DNA of 64,000 nucleotides from Microlunatus lacustris (GCA_039527025.1 BAAAJN010000001.1:186001-250000); one strand, 5' to 3'. Positions 43,516-52,602 are shown, counted from the first letter of the stretch. Notes: generated from the letters alone by a model not told the origin. A program made the numbers and translations.

Positions 43516-44232
43516 GTGAACTGGGACGACTACGGCGCAGCGCTCTTCGACCTCGACGGGGTGCTCACCCCGACGGCCGAGGTGCACATGCGGGCCTGGC
43601 GCGACCTCTTCGTCGACTTCCTCACCCGGCGGGGCGTGGTGGACCAGCCCTACCTGGACAGCGACTACTTCGAGCACATCGACGGCAAGCCGCGCTACGA
43701 CGGCGTCCGCTCGATGCTCGCCTCCCGCGGCCTGCAGCTGGCCGAGGGCGACCCGTCCGACGGACCGGACGTGGAGACCGTCTGCGGTCTGGGCAACCGC
43801 AAGAACGCCTTCTTCACCGCCGTGCTCGCCGACGACGGCGTCCAGCCCTACCCGGGCTCGGTGGTCCTGCTGGACTTCCTGGCCGAGCGGGGGACTGCGG
43901 TGGCCGTCGTCTCCTCCTCGCGGAACGCGCCGGCCGTGCTGGAGGCCGCCGGCCTCGCCGACCGCTTCGAGGTCGTGGTCGACGGCGCCCTCGCCGGCCG
44001 CGAGGGGCTGGCGGGGAAGCCGTCCGGCGCCACCTACGTGCACGCGGCCGAGCAGCTGGGGGTGCCGGTGCAGCGGACGGTCGTCTTCGAGGACGCGCTG
44101 TCCGGCGTCGAGGCCGGGCGTGACGGCGGGTTCGGCCTGGTGGTCGGGGTCGACCGGGGCGTCGGCGTCGAGCGGCTGAGCGCCGCCGGGGCCGACCTCG
44201 TCGTCGCCGACCTCGCCGAGCTGGCCCGATGA
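43516..44232 (+). CDS. Beta-phosphoglucomutase family HAD hydrolase
   Basis: 238 aa. The HAD motif I ALFDLDGVLTPTAEVH supplies the nucleophile and acid/base aspartates, motif II is AVVSSSRNAP, then GKPSGATY and motif IV VVFEDALSGVEAGRDGG. It converts beta-glucose-1-phosphate to glucose-6-phosphate. The following GH65 phosphorylase, coupled by ATGA, releases beta-glucose-1-phosphate, so both form a disaccharide phosphorolysis pathway. Confidence 0.92.
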   Translation: MNWDDYGAALFDLDGVLTPTAEVHMRAWRDLFVDFLTRRGVVDQPYLDSDYFEHIDGKPRYDGVRSMLASRGLQLAEGDPSDGPDVETVCGLGNRKNAFFTAVLADDGVQPYPGSVVLLDFLAERGTAVAVVSSSRNAPAVLEAAGLADRFEVVVDGALAGREGLAGKPSGATYVHAAEQLGVPVQRTVVFEDALSGVEAGRDGGFGLVVGVDRGVGVERLSAAGADLVVADLAELAR

Positions 44233-46745
44233 CGTACGGATCGAGCGGAGACAGCCCGATGCGCGCCCACGACCCGCTGGACCGCACCCGCTTCCCCGTC
44301 GACGAGTGGCGGTTGACCGAGGCCCAGTACAGCGCCGCCGACCTCGGCGTCACCGAGACGCTGTTCGCCGTCGGCAACGGCTACCTCGGGATGCGCGGCA
44401 ACGTGGAGGAGGGCCGCGAGGCCGTCGCGCACGGCACCTTCATCAACGGCTTCCACGAGACCTGGCCGATCCGGCACGCCGAGGAGGCCTTCGGCTTCGC
44501 CCGGGTCGGGCAGACCATCGTGAACGTCCCCGACAACAAGACCATGAAGCTCTACGTCGACGACGAGCCGATGCTGCTGTCGGTGGCCGACCTGGAGTCC
44601 TACGAGCGCTCGCTGGACTTCCGCGACGGCGTCCTGCACCGCGACATCGTCTGGCGCACCCCGGCCGGCAAGCGGGTCCGGGTCAGCTCCACCCGGATGG
44701 TGTCCTTCCCCCAGCGGCACCTGGCCGTGCTGTCCATCGAGGTCACCATGCTCGACGACGCCGCCCCGGTGGTGGTGTCCTCGCAGACGCTGAACCGCCA
44801 GGACGGCCGTGACGAGTACCACGTCCGGGCCGCGGCGATGGGCAGCGGTGCCGACCCGCGCAAGGCCGAGGCGTTCGAGACGCGGGTGCTGGAGCCGCAG
44901 CTGCACTGGTGCGCCGAGAACCGGATCGCGCTCGGCTACCGCTGCGCGAACTCGGGGATGACGCTGGCCGTGGGCGTCGACCACGCCATCGAGACCGACA
45001 ACGAGTACACCGCCCACCTCAGCGCCGACGACGACACCGGCAAGATGGTCTACCGGGTGGCCGCCCAGCCCGGGCAGCCGATCACGATCACCAAGACGGT
45101 CTCGTACCACACCTCCCGCGGCGTGCCCGTGCGCGAGCTGGTGGACCGGGCCCGGCGGACGCTCGACCGGACGCTGGCCGAAGGCGTCGAGGCCCAGTAC
45201 GCGGCCCAGCGCAGCTGGCTGGACGCCTACTGGGAGCGGGCCGACGTCGTCGTGCACGGCCAGCCCGCCCTCCAGCAGGCCATCCGCTGGAACCTCTTCC
45301 AGGTCGCCCAGGCCACCGCGCGGGCCGAGCAGTCCGGCGTCCCTGCCAAGGGCGTCACCGGCTCCGGCTACGGCGGGCACTACTTCTGGGACACCGAGAT
45401 CTACGTCCTGCCCTTCCTCACCTACACCTCACCGGGGATGGCCCGCAGCGCGCTCCGGTTCCGCTACAACATGCTGGACGCGGCCCGCCGGCGGGCCCGG
45501 GACCTGGCCCAGAGCGGCGCCCTGTTCCCCTGGCGCACGGTCAACGGCGAGGAGGCGTCGGCCTACTACGCGGCCGGCACCGCCCAGTACCACATCGACG
45601 CCGACATCTCCTACGCCCTGTGCAAGTACGTCGCCGCCAGCGGGGACGAGGACTTCATGTGGCGCGAGGGCATCGACATCCTGGTGGAGACGGCCCGGCT
45701 GTGGGCCGACCTCGGGTTCTGGCGAGAAGACGGCGACGGCTCGCGCAGCTTCCACATCCACGGCGTCACCGGGCCTGACGAGTACACGACGGTGGTGAAC
45801 GACAACCTGTTCACCAACGTGATGGCCCGCTACAACCTGGCCCAGGCCGCCGAGCTGGTCCGGCACATGTGCGAGGACCTACCGGTGGCCTACCGCAGCG
45901 CGGTCGAGCGGCTGGACATCCACCCCGATGAGGTCGACGAGTGGAGCGCCGCCGCGCAGGCGATGGCCATCCCCTACGACCCGGTGACGGGGATCAACCC
46001 GCAGGACGCGCAGTTCCTGGACCGGGAGGTGTGGGACCTGCGGCAGACGCCGGAGGACAAGCGGCCGCTGATGCTGCACTACCACCCGCTGGTGATCTAC
46101 CGGTTCCAGGTGCTGAAGCAGGCCGACGTCGTGCTCGCGCTCTTCCTGCAGGGCGACCACTTCTCCAGCGAGCAGAAGCGGCTGGACTTCGAGTACTACG
46201 ACCCGATCACCACCGGTGACTCGACGCTGTCGGGGGTGGTGCAGTCCATCATCGCGGCGGAGGTCGGCTACCGGGAGCTGGCGCTGCGCTACTTCCACAG
46301 CTCCCTGTTCGTCGACCTCGCCGACCTGCACGGCAACGCCAGCGACGGCGTGCACGTGGCCTCCACCGGCGGGGTCTGGAACGCGCTCGTCTTCGGCTTC
46401 GGCGGGATGCGGGACTACGACGGAGACATCACCTTCGACCCGCGGCTGCCGGCCGGCTGGGAGGGCCTGACCTTCCGGATCGCGCTGCACGGGACCCGCC
46501 TGGAGGTGGTGCTGACCTCCGACGCCATCCGGTTCACCGTGGTGCACGGGGAGCGGGCCGAGATCAAGGTCCGCGGACGCCGCCTCGTCGTGCAGGATGG
46601 TCACCCGGTGACCGTGCCGCTGGAGGGCCAGGGTCCCTCGCTCGACGGGGTGATCCGGCTGCAGACCGGCGAGCGGCGTCCCGACGGCAGCTTGATCACC
46701 GCCTCGGTGCCGCAGGCCGCGCTCCGACGGCTCCGGGTGAGCTGA
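44229..46745 (+). CDS. GH65 disaccharide phosphorylase
   Basis: 838 aa, typical GH65 length. Motifs: ETLFAVGNGYLGMRGN, GYGGHYFWDTEIYVLPFLTY (phosphate and substrate site), the general acid Glu518 in VTGPDEYTTVVNDNLFTN, and DVVLALFLQGDHFS. It cleaves maltose, trehalose, kojibiose or a similar alpha-disaccharide with phosphate; the exact sugar cannot be told from sequence by eye. The start ATG overlaps the beta-PGM stop. Followed by a perfect hairpin. Confidence 0.93.
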   Translation: MTYGSSGDSPMRAHDPLDRTRFPVDEWRLTEAQYSAADLGVTETLFAVGNGYLGMRGNVEEGREAVAHGTFINGFHETWPIRHAEEAFGFARVGQTIVNVPDNKTMKLYVDDEPMLLSVADLESYERSLDFRDGVLHRDIVWRTPAGKRVRVSSTRMVSFPQRHLAVLSIEVTMLDDAAPVVVSSQTLNRQDGRDEYHVRAAAMGSGADPRKAEAFETRVLEPQLHWCAENRIALGYRCANSGMTLAVGVDHAIETDNEYTAHLSADDDTGKMVYRVAAQPGQPITITKTVSYHTSRGVPVRELVDRARRTLDRTLAEGVEAQYAAQRSWLDAYWERADVVVHGQPALQQAIRWNLFQVAQATARAEQSGVPAKGVTGSGYGGHYFWDTEIYVLPFLTYTSPGMARSALRFRYNMLDAARRRARDLAQSGALFPWRTVNGEEASAYYAAGTAQYHIDADISYALCKYVAASGDEDFMWREGIDILVETARLWADLGFWREDGDGSRSFHIHGVTGPDEYTTVVNDNLFTNVMARYNLAQAAELVRHMCEDLPVAYRSAVERLDIHPDEVDEWSAAAQAMAIPYDPVTGINPQDAQFLDREVWDLRQTPEDKRPLMLHYHPLVIYRFQVLKQADVVLALFLQGDHFSSEQKRLDFEYYDPITTGDSTLSGVVQSIIAAEVGYRELALRYFHSSLFVDLADLHGNASDGVHVASTGGVWNALVFGFGGMRDYDGDITFDPRLPAGWEGLTFRIALHGTRLEVVLTSDAIRFTVVHGERAEIKVRGRRLVVQDGHPVTVPLEGQGPSLDGVIRLQTGERRPDGSLITASVPQAALRRLRVS

Positions 46746-46752
46746 GCCGCAC

Positions 46753-46790
46753 CCCTGAGCCTGTCGGAGCACCCTCCGACAGGCTCAGGG
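46753..46790. terminator. Perfect 17-bp hairpin (CCTGAGC repeat family, copy 2)
   Basis: CCCTGAGCCTGTCGGAG (46753-46769) pairs perfectly with CTCCGACAGGCTCAGGG (46774-46790) around CACC. It sits between the GH65 and permease 3' ends and can end transcription from both sides. Note the compensatory change to GGAG relative to GAAG in the other copies. Confidence 0.85.
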
Positions 46791-46799
46791 ACTCCGGGC

Positions 46800-48257
46800 T
46801 CAGTGGTCGTCGTCACCGCTCAGCGCCGCGGGGTCCTTGACGTAGGTCTTGCGCCCCCACAGCGCGCGGTTGAGGGCCCAGGTGAGGGCCCACAGCACGA
46901 CGCCGATGCCGAGCAGGATGCCGGCGATCGTGTACTGCTCGCTGGCCCGGCCGGTCCACGGCCCGACGAGGTAGGCGCAGAGCAGCGCGCCCAGGATCGG
47001 CAGGACGGTGGGAGCCCGGAAGTGCTGGTGCTCCTGGGTGTCCTTGCGCAGCACCAGGCAGCAGACGTTGACCACCGTGAAGACGGCCAGCAGCAGCAGG
47101 GCCGTGGTGCCGCCCAGGGCGCTGACCCGACCGACCAGGGTGACCAGCCCGAAGGCCAGCAGGGTGGTGAACACGATGGCCACCCAGGGCGTCCGCCGGC
47201 CGGCGAGCACCCGGCCGAGCGCGGGCGGCAGCACCCGCTGACGGGCCATGCCGTAGAGCAGCCGGCTGGCCATCAACATGTTGATCAACGCCGAGTTGGC
47301 CACCGCGAACATGGAGATCAGCGGGAAGATCTGGTCGATCGGCAGGTTCGGCGCCCCGGCCGTCACCACCTTGAGCAGAGGGGCGTCGCCCTCGCCCAGC
47401 TCGCCGGCCGGCACGATGGCGATCGCCGAGATCGAGACCAGCACGTAGATCACCCCGGTGATGCCCAGCCCGGTGAGCATGATCTTGGGGAACACCTGCT
47501 CCGGGTTGTGCACCTCCTCGGCCATGTTCACCGAGTCCTCGAACCCCACCATGGCGAAGAAGGCCAGGGAGGTCGCGGCCGTGACGGCGATGAAGATCGA
47601 CTTGTCCTCGGGGGTGTCGAAGACCACCACCCGCCCGAGGTCAGCCTTCCCCTGGGTGATCGCGAAGAAGCCGATGAAGATCACGATCAGCAGACCGCTC
47701 AGCTCGACGCAGGTCAGCACGATGTTGGCGTAGACGCTCTCGGCCACGCCGCGCAGGTTGATCAGCCCCACCAGGGCGAGGAAGAGCACGGCGAGCACCG
47801 TGGTCATGCCGTCGCTGACCGCGACCGCGGACAGCCCCAGCCAGTCGGCCCGGACGACGTTGATCATCGCCTCGAGGTTGGCGGCGAAGGCCCGGGACGC
47901 CGTCGACGCCGACGTGATGCCGGAGCAGGTGACCGCGAAGGCCATCAGGAAGGTGACGAAGTGGATGCCGAAGGCTTTGTGCGCGTAGAGCGCTGCTCCC
48001 GCGGCCTGGGGGTACTTCGTCACCAGCTCCAGGTAGGAGAACGCGGTGATGGTGGCGACGACGAACGCGAGCAGGAACGGCAGCCAGACGACGCCGCCGA
48101 CCTCGCGGGCGACGGTGCCGGTGACCGCGTAGATGCCGGTGCCGAGGATGTCGCCGATGATGAAGAGCAGCAGCAGCTTGGGCCCCATCACCCGCCTGAG
48201 CTCGGGCTGGTCCGGCAGGGCGGTGTCGGCTGTGGTGGGCGAGGCGTTGGCGACCAT
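46800..48257 (-). CDS. APC family amino acid permease
   Basis: 485 aa with about twelve membrane segments. The N-terminal span VMGPKLLLLFIIGDILGTGI carries the APC unwound-helix GTGI motif, and FFAMVGFEDSVNMAEEVHNP is the conserved helix-6/loop region. It probably imports a cationic or neutral amino acid by proton symport. ATG at 48257 has TGGAGG upstream. Divergent from the XRE regulator. Confidence 0.9.
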   Translation of the reverse strand: MVANASPTTADTALPDQPELRRVMGPKLLLLFIIGDILGTGIYAVTGTVAREVGGVVWLPFLLAFVVATITAFSYLELVTKYPQAAGAALYAHKAFGIHFVTFLMAFAVTCSGITSASTASRAFAANLEAMINVVRADWLGLSAVAVSDGMTTVLAVLFLALVGLINLRGVAESVYANIVLTCVELSGLLIVIFIGFFAITQGKADLGRVVVFDTPEDKSIFIAVTAATSLAFFAMVGFEDSVNMAEEVHNPEQVFPKIMLTGLGITGVIYVLVSISAIAIVPAGELGEGDAPLLKVVTAGAPNLPIDQIFPLISMFAVANSALINMLMASRLLYGMARQRVLPPALGRVLAGRRTPWVAIVFTTLLAFGLVTLVGRVSALGGTTALLLLAVFTVVNVCCLVLRKDTQEHQHFRAPTVLPILGALLCAYLVGPWTGRASEQYTIAGILLGIGVVLWALTWALNRALWGRKTYVKDPAALSGDDDH

Positions 48258-48360
48258 GGCGGGTCCTCCAGGCGGGCCGGGGATGGGGTGGCCGTGCGGT
48301 TGCGCGCAGTCTAGGACCGCGGATCCTCCGCCAGCAGGGGGTGGCTGCCCTGCCCAACTG

Positions 48361-48400
48361 CTTGCTGCCGCTTGCATCTGCTTGCAATTGCAAGCACCAT
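48361..48400 (+). promoter_or_regulatory. Promoter and phased operator of the XRE regulator gene
   Basis: Three decamers begin CTTGC in exact 10-base phase (CTTGCTGCCG, CTTGCATCTG, CTTGCAATTG) and end in the palindrome CTTGCAATTGCAAG (48381-48394). The palindrome fills the spacer between -35 TTGCAT (48372-48377) and -10 CACCAT (48395-48400), 17 bases apart and 6 bases before the GTG. This looks like an autorepression operator. Confidence 0.6.
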
Positions 48401-48406
48401 GGGAAC

Positions 48407-48859
48407 GTGAGCCGCTTGAGACCGACCCGCATCGGGGACCAGCTCGGCACGCTGGGGGAGTTCATCGCCGCGCAGCGGCGGACGGCTGAGCTCTCGCTCC
48501 GCCAGCTCGCTGACCAGACCGGGATCTCCAACCCCTACCTGAGCCAGATCGAGCGCGGGCTGCGCAAGCCGTCGGCCGAGGTGCTGCAGCAGCTGGCCAA
48601 GGCCCTGCGGGTCTCGGCGGAAAGCCTGTACGTCCGGGCCGGGATCCTCGACCCCGAGGACCACCGCAGCACCACGGTGGAGATGGCCGTTCTCGCCGAC
48701 TCCGGTCTGACCGAGCGCCAGAAGCACGTCCTGATCGAGATCCACAGCTCCTTCGTCAAGGAGAACGAGCGGAACGCGGCCGACCTGGCCGCCGCCGCCC
48801 CCGCAGCCGCTGCCACCGGTGCCGACGAGCACCGGTCAGCCCCCGACCCGACTCCCTGA
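48407..48859 (+). CDS. XRE-family transcriptional regulator
   Basis: 150 aa. The helix-turn-helix is LRQLADQTGISNPYLSQIER plus GLRKPSAEVLQQLAKAL; after it comes a helical part (LTERQKHVLIEIHSSFVKEN) and an Ala-rich tail. The closest resemblance is to the small XRE regulator that precedes hbhA in mycobacteria, and an HbhA-like gene follows here 51 bases on. Probably leaderless from GTG 48407 and self-regulated through the CTTGC repeats. Confidence 0.88.
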   Translation: MSRLRPTRIGDQLGTLGEFIAAQRRTAELSLRQLADQTGISNPYLSQIERGLRKPSAEVLQQLAKALRVSAESLYVRAGILDPEDHRSTTVEMAVLADSGLTERQKHVLIEIHSSFVKENERNAADLAAAAPAAAATGADEHRSAPDPTP

Positions 48860-48910
48860 ACCACCCACCACCTGAAACCCATCAGGCGCAACCGCCCACA
48901 GGAGGCACCG

Positions 48911-49747
48911 ATGTCCACCACGCCCGACCCCACCCCCGTCGACCCGGATCTGCCCAGCAGCTGGGTCGACCCCACACCGGTCGAGGTCCCGCTCGAGGCC
49001 GACCCCGTCGCCGGCTCCGACGGCCTCCCGCCGCAGGACACGACGACGGGCGCCGCCACGGGCACCCCGGCCGGGGCCGCGGAGGACCTCCCGCCCGCCG
49101 CCGAGCAGGCTCGGCGCACGGCGTCCGAGGCCACGGCGGCCATGCGCGAGTCCGACCTCAAGGCCCTCTACGCCGCCGCCGGTGCCACCCAGGTGGTGGT
49201 CGGCGCGGTCCGGGACACCGTCACCGAGACGTCCCGCTGGGCCAACGCCCGGCTGGCGGAGCTGCGGTTCCGCCGGGCCGAGCTCGCCAAGCAGGCCGAG
49301 CAGATGCGGCAGCGGACCGAGGACCTGACCGAGGAGGTGACCGAGGACGTCAAGGCCGCCCCCGACATGGCCAGGGGCCGGGTCGCCGAGCTGCAGCAGC
49401 AGGCCACCGGCACGTACAGCGACCTCGCGAGCCGCGGCCAGCGGGTGCTGGACGACGTGCGGTCCGAGGTCGTCAACCGGATCGACCCGGCCTTCGACCG
49501 GCTGCAGGAGCGGCTCGAGGCCGCCCGTCGGACCATCCGCGGGACCGCGGCGTCGGTGCCGACCCCGCCGGCGGCGCCGGTCGCCGAGCCCTCGGTCCCC
49601 GCGCCGGCCGCCCCGGTCGCGGAGAGCCCGGTGCCCGCTCCCGCGGAGACCGTCGTCGAGGACGTCGCGTACGAGGACGCCGTCGTCGACGAGGTCGTGA
49701 TCGAGCCGCACCCGAGCACCGGGACGGACTCCCCGCAGGACCGCTGA
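48911..49747 (+). CDS. HbhA-like coiled-coil protein with acidic tail
   Basis: 278 aa. Residues about 75-205 are a long amphipathic helical region (ALYAAAGATQVVVGAVRDTV, RRAELAKQAEQMRQRTEDL, RVAELQQQATGTYSDLASRG) like heparin-binding hemagglutinin HbhA of mycobacteria. The flanks differ: the N-terminal 65 residues are acidic, and the C-terminal 75 are Pro/Ala/Val/Glu-rich with the near-repeat PAAPVAE, not the Lys/Ala-rich heparin-binding tail. So heparin binding is unlikely; a membrane or lipid-body scaffold role is possible (inference). AGGAGG precedes the ATG. Confidence 0.75.
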   Translation: MSTTPDPTPVDPDLPSSWVDPTPVEVPLEADPVAGSDGLPPQDTTTGAATGTPAGAAEDLPPAAEQARRTASEATAAMRESDLKALYAAAGATQVVVGAVRDTVTETSRWANARLAELRFRRAELAKQAEQMRQRTEDLTEEVTEDVKAAPDMARGRVAELQQQATGTYSDLASRGQRVLDDVRSEVVNRIDPAFDRLQERLEAARRTIRGTAASVPTPPAAPVAEPSVPAPAAPVAESPVPAPAETVVEDVAYEDAVVDEVVIEPHPSTGTDSPQDR

Positions 49748-49762
49748 CCGGCTGCGGAACGC

Positions 49763-49802
49763 CAGGAGGCGAGCACCCGCCCCCCTGGGTGCCCGCCTCC
49801 TG
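49763..49802. terminator. Strong hairpin between convergent genes
   Basis: CAGGAGGCGAGCACCC (49763-49778) pairs with GGGTGCCCGCCTCCTG (49787-49802), 15 of 16 bases, around 8 bases. It is shared by the HbhA-like and L,D-transpeptidase genes. Confidence 0.85.
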
Positions 49803-49814
49803 TGTCCTGGTGTG

Positions 49815-50555
49815 TCAGCTGCGGTAGACGACCACCCGGTCGCCGTTGCGCACCCGGTCGAAGACCCAGGCGATCCCGGCCTTGTCGCGGATGTTGACGC
49901 AGCCGTGGCTGCAGCCGTTGTAGCCACGGGCGGCGAAGTCGGCCGAGTAGTGCACGGCCTGGCCACCGCTGAAGAACATCGCGTAGGGCATCGGCGTGTG
50001 GTAGATCGACGAGACGTGGTTGCGGCTCTTCCACAGCACGGAGAACTTCCCCTCCCGGGTCCGCGTGTTCGCGCAGCCGAAGCGGGCGTCGAAGGTGCGG
50101 ATGATCTTGGAGTTCTCCAGGTAGTAGAGCTTGTCCACCTTCTTGTCGATGCACAGCGAGCGCCCCTTGACCTTGCAGCGGGCGTCCAGCGCGGGCGACG
50201 GCGTGCTGATCTTGATCGTGCCCGTCTTCGCCACCAGCTTCGTCCAGGTCGTCTTGCTGACCAGCCCGTCGGCCTTGAGGCCGTTGCCCTTCTGGAACTT
50301 CTTCACGGCGGCCTCGGTCTTGGTGCCGAAGTAGGAGGTGACCAGGTCCGGGCTCAAGGTCTTCGCCTTGACCAGCCGCTGCTGCAGCGCCTTGACGCCG
50401 CTGTTCGTCTGGCCCTTCTTCGGTGCCGTGTACGCGGTGGACACGTACGTGGTCGCGGCCTGCGCCGCGGGAGCGACCGGCTCGGTACAGGACGCGGCGC
50501 CGATGAGCGCGGTCGCCATGACCACCCCCAGCAGCAACCGGATGACCTTCTTCAT
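49815..50555 (-). CDS. L,D-transpeptidase with peptidoglycan-binding domain
   Basis: 246 aa. A signal peptide with possible lipobox IGAASC (from ATG 50555, behind GAGGGGAA), a PG_binding_1 domain (SGVKALQQRLVKAKTLSPDL, YFGTKTEAAVKKFQKGNGLK), then a YkuD catalytic domain with VHYSADFAARGYNGCSHGCV; Cys219 is the nucleophile in SHGCVN. It makes 3-3 crosslinks or anchors proteins to peptidoglycan in the wall. The long 5' leader (about 120 bases) may hold regulation. Confidence 0.93.
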   Translation of the reverse strand: MKKVIRLLLGVVMATALIGAASCTEPVAPAAQAATTYVSTAYTAPKKGQTNSGVKALQQRLVKAKTLSPDLVTSYFGTKTEAAVKKFQKGNGLKADGLVSKTTWTKLVAKTGTIKISTPSPALDARCKVKGRSLCIDKKVDKLYYLENSKIIRTFDARFGCANTRTREGKFSVLWKSRNHVSSIYHTPMPYAMFFSGGQAVHYSADFAARGYNGCSHGCVNIRDKAGIAWVFDRVRNGDRVVVYRS

Positions 50556-50676
50556 GCGCTTCCCCTCAGATCGTTCGGACGTCGACCGTCCGCGGTGCCT
50601 GTTCTGCACCATGTACGCCGGGGAAGAGCCGCCGGTTGCCCCGCTGATACACGGGTTTCTCCGGGGCCGAGAATGC

Positions 50677-50716
50677 GACGAACCCGCCGCCCGTGGTCGG
50701 GGCGTGCGGGTTCGTC
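50677..50716 (-). terminator. Hairpin terminator after typA
   Basis: GACGAACCCGC (50677-50687) pairs perfectly with GCGGGTTCGTC (50706-50716), 23 bases beyond the typA stop. Confidence 0.75.
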
Positions 50717-50739
50717 GGACCTGCGTGCAGGAAGCTCCG

Positions 50740-52602
50740 TCAGGCGTTCTTGGCCCGGGACCGCGTCCGCGAGCGCTCGTTGCCGGACAGCACCACCTTG
50801 CGGATGCGCACCGCGGCCGGGGTGACCTCGATGCACTCGTCGCCGCGGCAGAACTCCAGCGCCTGCTCCATCGCCATGTTCTTCGGCGGGATCAGCCGCT
50901 CCAGCTCGTCACCGGTGGAGGAGCGCACGTTGGTGAGCTTCTTCTCCTTGGTGGGATTGACGTCCATGTCGTCGGCCCGGGCGTTCTCGCCGACGATCAT
51001 GCCCTCGTACACCTCGGTGGTGGGGCCGACGAACATCGTCCCGCGCTCCTGGAGGTTGAACAGCGCGTAGGCGGTGACGACGCCGCTGCGGTCGGCCACC
51101 AGCGAGCCGCTCGGCCGGGTCCGCAGCTCGCCGTGCCAGGGCTCGTAGGCCTCGAAGACGTGGTGCATCATCCCGGTGCCGCGCGTCTCGGTGAGGAACT
51201 CGGTGCGGAAGCCGATCAGGCCGCGCGCCGGGACGAGGTACTCCATCCGGACCCAGCCGGTGCCGTGGTTGACCATCTGCTCCAGGCGTCCGCGACGCAG
51301 ACCCATCAGCTGGGTGACCACGCCGACGAAGTCCTCGGGGGCGTCGATGGTCAGCCGCTCGACGGGCTCGTGCAGCTTGCCGTCGATCTCCCGGGTGACC
51401 ACCTGGGGCTTGCCGACGGTCAGCTCGAAGCCCTCGCGGCGCATCATCTCCACCAGGATCGCCAGCTGCAGCTCACCGCGCCCCTGGACCTCCCAGGTGT
51501 CGGGGCGCTCGGTGTTGAGGACGCGGATGGACACGTTGCCGATGAGCTCGGCGTCCAGCCGGTTCTTCACCAGCCGGGCGGTCAGCAGCTTGCCGGACTT
51601 GCCGGCCAGCGGGGAGGTGTTGATGCCGATGGTCATCGAGATCGACGGCTGGTCGACGGTGATCAGCGGCAGCGGCTTCGGGTTCTCGGGGTCCGACAGC
51701 GTCTCGCCGATGGTGATGTCGGGGATGCCCGCGATGGCGACGATGTCGCCGGGACGGGCGATCTCGGCCGGCACCCGGTCCAGCGCCTCGGTGATCAGCA
51801 TCTCCGAGAGCTTGATGTTCTGGATGGTGCCGTCCTGCTTGCACCAGGCGACGACCTGGTTGCGCTTCATCTCACCGGCGAACACGCGGCACAGGGCGAG
51901 ACGGCCCAGGTAGGGGGAGGCGTCGAGGTTGGTGACGTGCGCCTGCAGCACTGCACCCTCCTCGTACTCCGGCGCGGGGACGCCGTCCAAGATGGTGGCG
52001 AACAGCGGGCCGAGGTCGGCGGAGTCCGGCATCTCCCCGTTCTCCGGGGCGGTCAGCGAGGCCCGGCCGGCCTTGGCCGAGGCGTAGACGACCGGGAAGT
52101 CGAGCACATCGGTCTCGCCGTCCTCGAGCAGGTCCATGAACAGCTCGTAGGTCTCCTCGACGACCTCCGCGATCCGGGCGTCGGGCCGGTCGACCTTGTT
52201 GACCACGACGATGATCGGCAGGTTCTTGGCCAGCGCCTTGCGGAGCACGAAGCGGGTCTGGGGCAGCGGACCCTCGGAGGCGTCGACGAGCAGCACGACG
52301 CCGTCGACCATCTCCAGGCCGCGCTCGACCTCACCGCCGAAGTCGGCGTGGCCGGGGGTGTCGATGATGTTGATGATCACGTCCGAGCCGTCCGGGGCGT
52401 GGTGCAGCACCGCGGTGTTCTTGGCCAGGATGGTGATGCCCTTCTCCCGCTCCAGGTCCATCGAGTCCATGACCCGGTTGTTGACGTCCTGGTTCGCTCG
52501 GAAGGCGCCGGACTGCCAGAGCATGGCGTCGACGAGCGTGGTCTTGCCGTGGTCGACGTGGGCCACGATGGCGACGTTGCGCAGGTCAGAGCGAGTGGGC
52601 AT
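50740..52602 (-). CDS. typA: Ribosome-associated GTPase TypA/BipA
   Basis: 620 aa. G1 AHVDHGKTTLVDAML, switch EREKGITILAKNTAV, G3 DTPGHADFGGEVERGLEMV, G4 VVNKVDRPDARIAE; the TypA-specific C-terminus begins about YLVPARGLIGFRTEFLTETR. It binds 70S ribosomes and aids 50S assembly and stress adaptation. ATG 52602 gives the standard N-terminus MPTRSDLRNVAIVAHVDHG; an open 15-codon extension upstream is ignored. Confidence 0.97.
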   Translation of the reverse strand: MPTRSDLRNVAIVAHVDHGKTTLVDAMLWQSGAFRANQDVNNRVMDSMDLEREKGITILAKNTAVLHHAPDGSDVIINIIDTPGHADFGGEVERGLEMVDGVVLLVDASEGPLPQTRFVLRKALAKNLPIIVVVNKVDRPDARIAEVVEETYELFMDLLEDGETDVLDFPVVYASAKAGRASLTAPENGEMPDSADLGPLFATILDGVPAPEYEEGAVLQAHVTNLDASPYLGRLALCRVFAGEMKRNQVVAWCKQDGTIQNIKLSEMLITEALDRVPAEIARPGDIVAIAGIPDITIGETLSDPENPKPLPLITVDQPSISMTIGINTSPLAGKSGKLLTARLVKNRLDAELIGNVSIRVLNTERPDTWEVQGRGELQLAILVEMMRREGFELTVGKPQVVTREIDGKLHEPVERLTIDAPEDFVGVVTQLMGLRRGRLEQMVNHGTGWVRMEYLVPARGLIGFRTEFLTETRGTGMMHHVFEAYEPWHGELRTRPSGSLVADRSGVVTAYALFNLQERGTMFVGPTTEVYEGMIVGENARADDMDVNPTKEKKLTNVRSSTGDELERLIPPKNMAMEQALEFCRGDECIEVTPAAVRIRKVVLSGNERSRTRSRAKNA

